Assembly: GCA_905397405.1 (NCBI GenBank) | Contig: CAJPVJ010000834.1 | Span: 1-20,108, forward strand | Source: Oppiella nova | Taxonomy: Eukaryota; Arthropoda; Arachnida; Sarcoptiformes; Oppiidae | DNA: 20,108 nucleotides | Reading direction: 5' to 3' | Part shown: positions 9,354-18,897 of the stretch, in pieces | Position numbering within the stretch: the stretch's first letter is position 1 | Layout: every line of letters begins with the position of its first letter | The notes under the pieces: model-generated | What the model saw: only the letters and a program-made list of their open reading frames with translations | The model's database searches: none | What the model was told of the DNA's origin: nothing | Program-made: the position numbers and the translations under genes

Positions 9354-10418
9354 ATGTGTGAACCAGAACTTGAGGAATATGTTGCCAATGGATCAGCTGT
9401 TGATGACTCAAACGCCTGTCCACTCAGATATTCATTCGACAGGTTTGACGAGAATATCACCCAAAAGATACTGTCGTTCTTGAGATTCAGTGATAGCGTG
9501 CGCTTTGAATCCGTGTCTAAGTTATGGCAAAGTTTTGTTTACGAGAAGCGAACGCAACTCTATCTGGAGAGCCATGAAGAGGAAGATCATTACTCTTCAC
9601 TCAATGGTTTACTCCGAACCCTCACTGTCACGGACTACACCACCAGTGAGGCCTCAGGGATGGGTTATAAATGCATTCATAAACGCCATTTGAGATCAAT
9701 TCTCCCCAAATGTCAGACCATCGAAGAGATCTATTTTAGCTGTTATTGTGACGAAGAGGTGATGCAAATAATAGCAGAGTTTTGTCCACAACTTAAAAGT
9801 CTTAAAATGGATATAATGGGTATCAATGAGAAGTGTCTTCTGGAGTTTAGCCACAAAATGGGGCACCAGTTAGAAGTGGTTGAGTTTTATAACTCAGAGT
9901 GTGTGCTCAATTTGCTCAATTTTGGGCTCAATTTTGTGAAAAAGTTTTTCCAATTTTGTCCCGACGTTAAGAAGTTGTATATTCAGGACACCATTGCTCT
10001 GATCAATGAAAATGAGGGCTTTTTGCCAAATATTCAAGTGTTATATAACTTTCAATTAACTGCTAATACTCTAAACATATCGCAAATATTGGCCACAAAA
10101 TACAGTCATGTATTGAAAGAATTGAGTCTTTATTTGCATGAATTGAATGCAAGCCATACGAAGACTTTAATCACTAATATATCACGCATTGAAAGTCTAG
10201 AAGAACTCAATTTAGTGATTGTGTTGAATGAGACCAATAAAAGTGATGACAATACCAACGATCAGATTATATGTTTAGCCACCGGCTGTTCAAAGCTTAA
10301 GAATTTTGATCTCGAAATTCGATGCAATGGTTTAGATATGAGCCGTTTGTTGGATTCGTTTGAAAGTTTTAAATCATTGGTTAAACTGGATGTATGTCTT
10401 GACAAGTGTGAGCAATAG
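9354..10418 (+). CDS. F-box protein with leucine-rich repeats
   Basis: Likely substrate receptor of an SCF (Skp1-cullin-F-box) ubiquitin ligase. The F-box is clear near the N-terminus: YSFDRFDENITQKILSFLRF, followed by SDSVRFESVSKLWQSFVYEK. The rest has irregular leucine-rich repeats, for example CPQLKSLKMDIMG, CPDVKKLYIQD, LKELSLYLHE and CSKLKNFDLEIR. ATG at 9354 is the first in-frame methionine; an acceptor-like TTTGTTTCAG ends at 9287 and the frame is open from there, so a 5' exon may exist upstream. The frame closes with TAG at 10416, but the codons just past it (IDGSVECLKNCPNLVFDD, to a TGA at 10473) read like one more repeat, so the protein may be slightly shortened. It lies inside the 6.2-kb element and opposite to the transposase gene. 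Confidence 0.8.
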   Translation: MCEPELEEYVANGSAVDDSNACPLRYSFDRFDENITQKILSFLRFSDSVRFESVSKLWQSFVYEKRTQLYLESHEEEDHYSSLNGLLRTLTVTDYTTSEASGMGYKCIHKRHLRSILPKCQTIEEIYFSCYCDEEVMQIIAEFCPQLKSLKMDIMGINEKCLLEFSHKMGHQLEVVEFYNSECVLNLLNFGLNFVKKFFQFCPDVKKLYIQDTIALINENEGFLPNIQVLYNFQLTANTLNISQILATKYSHVLKELSLYLHELNASHTKTLITNISRIESLEELNLVIVLNETNKSDDNTNDQIICLATGCSKLKNFDLEIRCNGLDMSRLLDSFESFKSLVKLDVCLDKCEQ

Positions 10419-10475
10419 ATTGATGGCAGTGTCGAGTGTCTCAAGAATTGTCCAAATCTCGTCTTTGACGATTGA

Positions 10476-10783
10476 TATTGAGTCGATGGTATAAATTATC
10501 TATAAGTTTAAAACAAATGATTTCATTAAATAATTAAAAATAGATTTATTGTATATATTGTTTGCATAAACTCTCATTAAATATAACCAATTGATTGATA
10601 AGACATAAATATTAATAACACAATACACACACTAATAATAACTACAATAATAGACTCTTTACAGTTATATAACATCTAAATAGTAGACAATTAGCTGTGA
10701 AATGGGATCTAATTGAATGATATATAGTGGAAAATATGGTAATAAGAGTAATGACATGACAGTCAAGATATGAATAGACATAC
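10476..10783. other. AT-rich stretch between passenger genes
   Basis: AT-rich, mostly without open frames. It would hold the 3' untranslated part of the F-box gene and the intron following the exon at 10784-10973. Nothing else recognised. Confidence 0.4.
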
Positions 10784-10973
10784 CATTGAATGAAATCAAC
10801 TGAACGGGCAATGAATGGGCAGAAAAGACACGACCGAAGGGGAGGTTGTCTTCAGTGAAAGTGTCGGAGTCGGGAGAGACTGAGAGTCCGAAAGTGGAGT
10901 GCATTTGTGGGACAAGTATAGCACTGCCATTGGTTTGGGATGCGCTCAACACATTGGACAGACTGCGGGCTCT
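10784..10973 (-). CDS. Single exon-like ORF, Ser-rich, unrecognised
   Basis: Open from a possible acceptor (GCGTCAG) at 10974 to a GTATGT donor at 10783. It reads RARSLSNVLSASQTNGSAIL, then VPQMHSTFGLSVSPDSD and FGRVFSAHSLPVQLISFN, which looks like real coding sequence from a larger protein. It is on the same strand as the coiled-coil exons at 5613-6752. It could be an upstream exon of the same gene, with the transposase and F-box genes lying in an intron; this is inference. I found no convincing start exon in 10990-11369. Confidence 0.4.
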
Positions 10974-11369
10974 CTGACGCTAATCACTGGTCAACTGAGT
11001 GTCTGCTGAAGACTAATGACTGGTATGACTGGAGTGAGTGTTGGGTGCGTTGAGTCGAGTGCTGTTGGATCTGCTGGACGAGTGGCTGTAGTTGTGGTCA
11101 TAAACATAAAACTACTTTTTATCGCCACTTCTATCGTACATTCGCTGTCAATGCGATATCGTTGGATCAGTCTTCAGGTGATCACCGATCGGACCAATGG
11201 TTTGTCACTTCACTGACACGACAGAAAAGTGATTCCTCTAAGGTTCACTTCTTGACAACTGACGCACTGTTTGTCACAAATTGTCACACATTTGGCGCTA
11301 AGCTTTTATTTCAAAAACTTCCGCTCAATTCGTTAATAAGTTTCATACAAAATACACGTTATTTATTAC

Positions 11370-11509
11370 TGGATATCATAGCTGTCCCTTTAAATACAGT
11401 TTTATTCAATGAGTACGTATTGTTTTTATTGGTTGACAGCTAGGGTTTCAAAGTAAGCGCCAATTCATTGAACGTATGGCTTTGAAACCACCCCTAATTC
11501 GCTTTCCTA
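11370..11509 (-). repeat. Right terminal inverted repeat (140 bp)
   Basis: Reverse complement is identical to 5294-5433. The element ends with CTTTCCTA at 11509, immediately before the second copy of CCTGAGAC. Confidence 0.95.
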
Positions 11510-11517
11510 CCTGAGAC
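11510..11517. repeat. Target-site duplication, right (CCTGAGAC)
   Basis: Second copy of the 8-bp duplication. The following bases continue the HSCB-upstream homology found in 4238-4410. Confidence 0.9.
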
Positions 11518-11573
11518 ACTGCACACACAAACGGGTGACACTTTTGCAGACACTGTTTGACTACATGCGCGCC

Positions 11574-11642
11574 ATGAAGAGGACAGCACTGGTTGTATTG
11601 GCACTACTGTCCAGTCAGTGCACACACAGTACAGGGATGTGA
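11574..11642 (+). other. Signal-peptide-like mini ORF (copy B)
   Basis: Same 22-codon ORF as at 4293-4361 (MKRTALVVLALLSS...), with the same overlapping GTGAGA donor. It lies about 900 bp upstream of the insulin receptor start, which has its own signal peptide, so this would be a separate or alternative first exon if used. No product is assigned. Confidence 0.3.
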
Positions 11643-11691
11643 GAGTGGGGGTAACGACCTTGAAATGCAATGTTGTCAACAACTTATGTCA

Positions 11692-12537
11692 CACAACACA
11701 CTATTACGTCGGCACACACCCACCCACACCACCTGTCACTGCATATGCGAATGCATCCCATTATGCCACTCGCATAACGTGAAAAAGGGGGTCAATTGTA
11801 GCCCATATGCACTGTCATTGTATTCGTGAACACAATGTGATTGAAGTGGTAAACAAGTGAGACATACATTTTGACACACATTACCACACACTCAGTGAGT
11901 GCCTCATCCGAGTCCTGAACACATTGTGGCCATCGTTGCANGTAGCCCATATGCACTGTCATTGTATTCGTGAACACAATGTGATTGAAGTGGTAAACAA
12001 GTGAGACATACATTTTGACACACATTACCACACACTCAGTGAGTGCCTCATCCGAGTCCTGAACACATTGTGGCCATCGTTGCAGCATATAGTGGACGGG
12101 CAATAGGCAAACCGTGGCCAAGTGACCAGGGTAACTGCTGTACGACTACATAGCTTAGGTGTGTTTGTGTGTTATGTTGGACGCATGCATGGCGTCCACA
12201 GATGTGGTTGCGTTACAGTAGACAGTGCTGTGAGTGTGCCATACAGTTGAGCAATGAACGGGAGTCACTCGCATACAACGGATTGCGTGATTGAGTCCCT
12301 CTAATGCGTAACCAATGCCTAACATTACGTTATATGATGTGAACGTTTGCAGTGAATGACTCACTTATGGCTCCAAAAGCTATGTTTTAGTGCTAATAGT
12401 GTTTGTCATCCATTGTATTGAGTTTATGTGAATATTATTCAACTAAGTCTTGAGATCACAATCACGACAGCGGATCCGGTCATCGAAATGATTATTCTAA
12501 TGCCTGTTATGTAAGCCTTGGAAGCAATTGTCCAAAA
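11692..12537. other. Insulin receptor upstream region with scaffold join
   Basis: No convincing coding exon. The ORFs here are short and partly created by the duplicated 143-nt block around the N. The stretch presumably contains the promoter and 5' UTR of the insulin receptor; no TATA box or initiator could be assigned with confidence. Confidence 0.4.
11798..12084. repeat. Identical 143-nt blocks on both sides of a single N
   Basis: 11798-11940 and 11942-12084 are identical and are separated only by the ambiguous base at 11941. This is the pattern left when two contigs whose ends overlap are joined without merging, so the duplication is almost certainly not in the genome and distances across it are overstated by about 144 bp. 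Confidence 0.9.
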
Positions 12538-13123
12538 ATGGTCTTTTCAGTGATTGGCGTCCTTTTGATGTCTATTGCCTGTTGTATGGATCAAGTGATG
12601 GCTCAAGAGTTTGGTAAGTGTCCGACCATTTGATGATCACTTGTATGACACGACTATTGTCCACACAATGTACGGATCCATTGAATGATAGTGTTTTCGT
12701 GCTATATACAAGATATACAATACATTGGATCCTTACAAATGTGTGAATCCCTAAAGACATCACTCTTTGCATGTTTTGTCAATTGAAATGTATTTAGTTT
12801 CCAATCATTTCTATTGTGTCAACTGTTTCACACCATTTACACGAATCTACTATTCAATGCTTTTTGCAGTAATCATTACATTTAGACACCGTTTTGATCA
12901 TTATTTGCTAAACAATTGTTGACAAAATATGTTACACTTTCATACAAATGTTAGCCAAATGTTTACAAATAAACACCAATTTATTGATTTCATAAGTGAT
13001 GCCATGATTTGTTAAATTGTTTTCATTCATCACTTTATTTTATTATTTAATGAAAACATTGATTGTATGACAGTTTTAAAGTTATTGTCAAATAGAGATA
13101 GTGATCAACAATATTGTCAACAC

Positions 13124-13172
<49 letters not shown>

Positions 13173-16100
13173 CTCTTTCTAATAAAATGTTGAGACAAAT
13201 GAATGAACGACTGATACAATGATATGATTAACTGAATTGGTGTTAATGTGTTACAGTGTGTGGAAGTGTTGACATCAGGAATACTGTGGAAAACTTTAAT
13301 AAACTGAAGAACTGTACTGTAGTTGAAGGACACGTACAGATAGTATTGTTAGACAACGGAACGCCTAAAGATTATGAAAACCTGACGTTTCCGGCGCTCA
13401 GAGAAATAACCGATTATTTACTGCTGTTCCGGGCCATGGGTTTACCCTCTTTGGGCAAACTATTTCCTAATCTATCTGTGATTCGGGGCCGCAATCTGTT
13501 CCACGACTTTGCGCTCGTTGTCTACGAAATGCTTCATTTGCAACAATTAGGCCTCCGATCCCTCACTCACATCGTTAGGGGCGCCGTTAGGGTCGAGAAG
13601 AACCCTAACCTTTGCTTCGTTGAGACTATAGATTGGGACAGAATAGCAAAAAGTGCCAAAAATGGTCATTACATTCACGTGAGTTGTTTTAGTCGACATC
13701 TCTTGCAACACATTTTTATTTGTTGTATAAATATGTGATAATCAGGGAAACAAAGCCCGAAAGGAGTGTCCGATCTGTAGTTCCCAGTGTCCCTACAGTA
13801 GTGCACGAACTTTGGACGGAAAACCAATCGGCGATCAAAGCGGAAGACTTTGTTGGAATTCTCAGAGCGATTACTGCCAGAAATGTAAACCAATTTATCA
13901 ATTGTACGCAAAATTGAGTTAATTATGTGTTTGTTTGACCCGTAGTGGCGTGTAATCCAGTCTGTGAAGCAATGAACGTCTCGTGTTCGCGTTCCGGCAC
14001 CTGTTGTGACAAAAACTGTTTGAGTGGATGTAGTGATGACTCCCAACACACATGTTTTGCGTGTCAGAAGTTTTTCTATAAGAATAAATGTCAGGAAAAT
14101 TGTCCAAAAGATACATTTGAGGTAAAAGTTAACGATACGTTTAATGTTGTTTGAAATGACTAATGATTTGTTATTCAGTATTTGGGCCGAAGATGTATTA
14201 GTGAAGAGGAATGTTTACAGATTTCAGCCAAATATTACAATAAGGATACATTCTTGAAGCCTATTAACGGCACCTGTACTGCTGACTGTCCCCCTGGCTT
14301 TAGTGAGAACAGTGAAAACAAACATACCTGCGATACCTGTCACGGCCCGTGTCCTAAAGGTTTGTCAATGCGTTTATAAATGTATAACTCATTCATTATT
14401 ATGGGACTAACCTCTGGTGTCCAACAGTATGTCCGGCAGCACAGGTGACTAATATAGCGTCCGCCCAGAGTCTCAGGGGTTGCACTAAAATCAATGGTTC
14501 GCTTGAGATTCAGATCCAGAGCGGCGGAGGTATTGATAGAACCGATGCAAGTGTTTGACTGAATACTAAGTTTGATTGAATTGATAGCTAATGTGATTCG
14601 CGAGTTAGAGGAGAATTTGCAGCACTTGGAGGAGATAACGGGTTTCCTGAAGGTAGCAAGGTCATTCCCACTCATCACTCTCAACTTTCTCAAGAAGTTA
14701 CGAGTCATTCACGGCAACCAATTGGAGAGAAATGAGTTCGTTTTCATTGCATTTCGCCATTAATTGACATTTGTTTCACACAATTGTATTGTATTTCATA
14801 TCAGGTATTCTTTTCTGGTTTTGGATAATCCAAACCTTCAGGACTTATGGAGTTTTGATGACAACAGTATAAGAGGCAGCGAAAAGCCCTTAACTATATT
14901 AAAGGGCAAAATATTTTTCCATATAAACCCTAAATTATGTTATAATAAGATCGAGAAAATGTACAAAACCTACGCCAATATAACGCGGCACAGCCCGCCC
15001 TGGGATACTCACGACGTGTCGCCCCATTCTAACGGTGACAAAGTTGCCTGTGAGGTACAGGAGCTGAACGTTCAGATTTGGCGCAGGGGTACAGAAATGG
15101 TTGGCATTCGCTTCCAAAACTTTAGGGACAAGATGGATGACCAGCGCTCTCTTCTCGGATATCTTATATACTATAAAGAATCGTATGATTTGTTTCCTGT
15201 TTGCCTTTCCATCCATTTTCACATACCTTTCCCTTTCCGCAGCCCTTATAAGAATATAAGTATATATGACGGACGGGATGCCTGTTCGACCAACTTCTGG
15301 AAAGTGGACGACTACGAGGCCAGTGATAACGACGACCCATATATTACTCACATTATTCCTCAACTCAAACCATTCACTCAATACGCGCTTTACATTAAGA
15401 CGTATACGATTGCATCGGAAACAAAGGGCGCTCAGAGTGCTGTCATTTACTTCAAAACACAAGAAGACAGTCAGTTGTTATGCAAACTATTCACTGCTTG
15501 TACTCATTGAATGCATTCTCTCGTATGACAGCTCCCTCTCAGCCCAGGAAACTCAGCGCTCGTTCAGAGACTCCATCAGAGATTATCATAGAATGGGACG
15601 AACCGTCGCGTCCTAATGGAGAAGTGACTCACTATGTAGTGACCGGAACTCCTAATTCACGAGAACTTGATTTTCTAAATGAGAGGAACTATTGTACCGA
15701 ACGTACGCTCAGAACTCAGATATTTGCTATGATTTGATAGATTATTAAACTAATAATGATTGTCTAATCAATAGCCATAACACACGATACGCCCAAAAAG
15801 ATTGTCGACGAAACGCCGGTCGATAACAACTGCACTCAACCGCACAACCCATGGCTTCTCAAGAATAGATCCAACTCTGACTCGGATGAAGAGTGTTGTT
15901 CGTGTCGTCCCTCTTCTATTCCAGACGACGCCGATGCCGAGCGACGAATTAGTTTTGAAGACCATCTCATTAACACTATTTATGTTAAAAAGTATATCAT
16001 TTCATGTCTCGTATGAACACTATATTTAATATTTGTTGCGTTTGTTATGACAGAGATCTCAATATTTTTGACAAATCACTCGCAAGGAGGAGGAGGAGGA

Positions 16101-18897
16101 GAGAGATACCTAAAAGTCGAACAAATCTTGTGATGGCATTGTCAACAGAAAACGTGACGAATGCCACCACAGAGGAGACCACCACTGCAGCCAACCCTCA
16201 CTTCCAGCAAAATGTTACCATCAAAAAGGTGCGAATCTCTGATTTGAATCACTTCACCGAATATACACTGGAAGTGCGCGCGTGTCAGGACAGGAAACCC
16301 AATGATACCTCGGCTCGCATTAAGGAGAACTGCAGTCTCAAAGCCATGACATCTGTCCGCACTCTACCACTCGGTTCGTCTCATTCTTATACCCAAATGT
16401 GTCCAACGAATCAATAGATTTCAATAACGTTTGCTTTCTATCAGACGGCGCCGACGATATCGATGAGTCAACCATTAGTTTCTATGAGGATAATAATAAC
16501 ACGGATTCCGATTCACGGATTCACTTGCGATGGGAACAGCCGATGGCACCCAACGGTTATATTGTCTCATATCATATCGAATATAAGAAAGTGTCGTCCG
16601 AATCGGTACCACTTGTCACCACTTAAGCAAACAATTGATTTTTAATGAAATCTGTTTGTATGTTGAATACCAGACCTATACGACTCCCGTTTGTATTACA
16701 AGAGATCAATATCATCGCCATTCAGGGTATATACTGCAAGACCTTTCAGCCGGCAATTATTCACTGAAGTTGAGGGCCCACTCATTGGCGAGTTGGAGCA
16801 ACTGGACTAAACCGGTCTATTTTGTGGTGGCCGACAGGGGTGAGTCCCATGCAGTAGACATTGTTGCCAACGATGTGCTAATGTGTTGATGTCAACCAAT
16901 AGAACCTCCGTATCCTCTGCTCATATACATTGCACTCCCGGTGGCAGTATTGGTCACCTTCTCATTCGTCATTCTCACCGGTGTTTTGTATATGAAGTAC
17001 AAGAAAAATCAAGCGGTTCTCGACTACGGTTAGCTTTAAATTGTTATTTTATTGACACGGTTTGTGTCCAATTGTCACTGAATTTGTCGTCAACTTAATG
17101 GCAAAAACTGTTGACAGAATCGAAAGAATGCGTGAATGCAGTGAATGTGTGAATGAATGCAGTGATGAGAGCGTGAAAGTGAGCGCCAATTCAATGCTAT
17201 TAATACTTTTTTTGTTAATTAATTACAGTCTCTGTGAACCCCGAATATATCAGTGCCGGACTCGGTATGTATTGTGTGTTTCATTGGGTATTAAAGTGTT
17301 TAATTGAAATTATGATCCAAAGCCTACGAACCGGACCCGTATTGGGAAGTACCGCGCGATAAGATCCGTGTGGGCAGAGAGTTAGGTCAGGGCTCGTTCG
17401 GTATGGTCTATGAGGGAGAGTATCTCAAAGAGAAGGATTCGCTGCGATGTGCTGTCAAGACAGTCAACGATCACGCGTCAGCCCGAGAACGCATTGACTT
17501 CCTTCAAGAGGCAGATGTCATGAAGTATTGCCTCAACACTCACCCATACATTCACTATAGACTACTATAATGTCTTATTTTAACTCAAATAAAGGTCTTT
17601 CGTTGACTGCAATCATGTGGTGAAACTGTTGGGAATCGTTTCGGTCGGACATCCAGTTTACGTTCTGATGGAAATCATGTCAAATGGTGACCTCAGGAGT
17701 TATTTAAGGTCCCATCGACCCGATAGTGAAGTAATAGAAACGACACTAATATTGAAATAAACTGTACTAAAAGGAGCCTATATTACAGGAGAACCCTAAC
17801 GCCCAACCGCCCACTTTGGCTCAACTCTTGCAAATGGCTATAGAGATCGCGGACGGTATGGCATACTTGGGCTCAAGAAAGTTCGTGCACAGAGATCTGG
17901 CGGCACGTAATTGTATGGTCGCTGAAGACCTAACTGTCAAAATCGGTGACTTTGGGATGACCAGAGGTTTGCCAACAAATGAGTGTTTATTTAAATTGAT
18001 TCTAATCTTAAATTGTGTTTTTATTAGACATTTATGAAACCGATTACTACAGAAAAGGGGGTAAAGGACTGCTACCCGTGCGATGGATGGCTCCTGAATC
18101 ACTTAAAGATGGGGTATTCACTACACATTCAGACGTGTGGTCTTATGGTGTAGTCCTGTGGGAAATGGCCACTCTTGCCTCCCAGCCCTATCAGGGTTTG
18201 TCTAATGAAGCCGTTCTCAAGTATGTGGTCGAAGGCGGCAAAATGGAAAGACCCGAGAATTGTCCACAAAAATTGTATGCAATAATCGTTTTGAATAATT
18301 GAATGAAATTAATTGGACTTTGATTTCGTGTTCAGATGGGATCTGATGGCCCAGTGTTGGAGTCGAAGCCCTAAACATAGGCCCGCTTTCATAGAAGTGA
18401 TACAATTTCTATTGAAAGACACAAATAGCCAACACTTCCTTAATGTTAGTTATTATTCAAAATTTTTGTCACAACAAAAACACAAGTCTTCGTCGCAATC
18501 AATAGCGGCCGACGATCTGTCGGTGCCATTGAAGCCGTTATCTAATAACATAGCCATTGATGAGAATCAGTTGGAAGCCTGTGATGACATTCATTTCTTT
18601 CCGTTGAGTCGACCCATTGGTATGACTCCTGAGAACGAAGCCATGACTACGAGTGAGATGGAGGACGAGAACTACGATATCGACACAATCGATGAGTATT
18701 CAAACGCCGAGCACTTACTCAGGGATGTGTCGACCGATAATCAAAACAATAAAAATCATAACAATATTAACACCAATAGTAATACCAATAGTAAGCAGTC
18801 GTCGGACGGCAGTAAAGGCAGCAAAATAAGTAGTACGACGTCTAATGGGAGTATAGCTAATGGACACGCAGTCCACTACAAGACAACTATGTGCTAA
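12538..18897 (+). CDS. InR: Insulin receptor (insulin-like receptor tyrosine kinase)
   Basis: Complete gene, 21 exons: 12538-12613, 13257-13678, 13746-13884, 13946-14121, 14179-14359, 14428-14529, 14588-14735, 14805-15182, 15243-15469, 15532-15702, 15775-15991, 16054-16373, 16445-16605, 16674-16839, 16903-17028, 17229-17264, 17323-17524, 17595-17730, 17789-17966, 18028-18274, 18336-18897. All joins are GT-AG and in frame; 1456 residues. Order: signal peptide (to about A22), L1 ([14 protein letters not shown]), Cys-rich domain, L2, three fibronectin III domains, a six-Arg convertase site (757-762), a membrane helix (about 967-992), NPEY docking motif (1007-1010), then the kinase with GQGSFG (1037-1042), K1061, HRDLAARN (1162-1169), DFG (1182-1184) and activation-loop Y1190/Y1194/Y1195. 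The C-terminal tail is Asn/Ser-rich. It binds insulin-like peptides and signals to PI3K/AKT. All catalytic residues are present. Confidence 0.97.
13123..13180 (+). repeat. CT-rich microsatellite in insulin receptor intron 1
   Basis: About 58 bases of almost pure pyrimidine, mainly CT repeats grading into CTTT repeats. It lies about 75 bases upstream of the exon 2 acceptor in the only long 5' intron of the gene (643 nt). Confidence 0.95.

Larger units (their letters stand above)
5294..11509. mobile_element. 6.2-kb hAT-type DNA transposon with passenger genes
   Basis: The unit begins TAGGAAAGCG and ends CGCTTTCCTA, has 140-bp identical terminal inverted repeats and is flanked by the 8-bp duplication CCTGAGAC. 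The sequence on its two sides, joined at one duplication copy, aligns with uninterrupted 4200-4410, which is an empty site. It carries an intact three-exon transposase-like gene of the hAT superfamily (6872-9117), an F-box gene (9354-10418) and exons of an unnamed coiled-coil protein. Eight-base duplication plus hAT transposase supports the hAT assignment; 140 bp is long for hAT repeats, and the end (TAGGA) fits only loosely the usual hAT terminal consensus. Identical repeats suggest a recent insertion. Whether the passengers were captured or are the element's own genes is open. Confidence 0.85.

Noticed and set aside
5294-11509. Interpretation as a Polinton or other virus-like element because of the long terminal repeats
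   Set aside because: The duplication is 8 bp, the only transposition gene is hAT-type, and no integrase, polymerase or capsid-like gene was recognised.
11792-12121. 109-codon minus ORF with an internal repeat
   Set aside because: It is produced by the unmerged 143-nt overlap around the N and does not exist once the blocks are collapsed.
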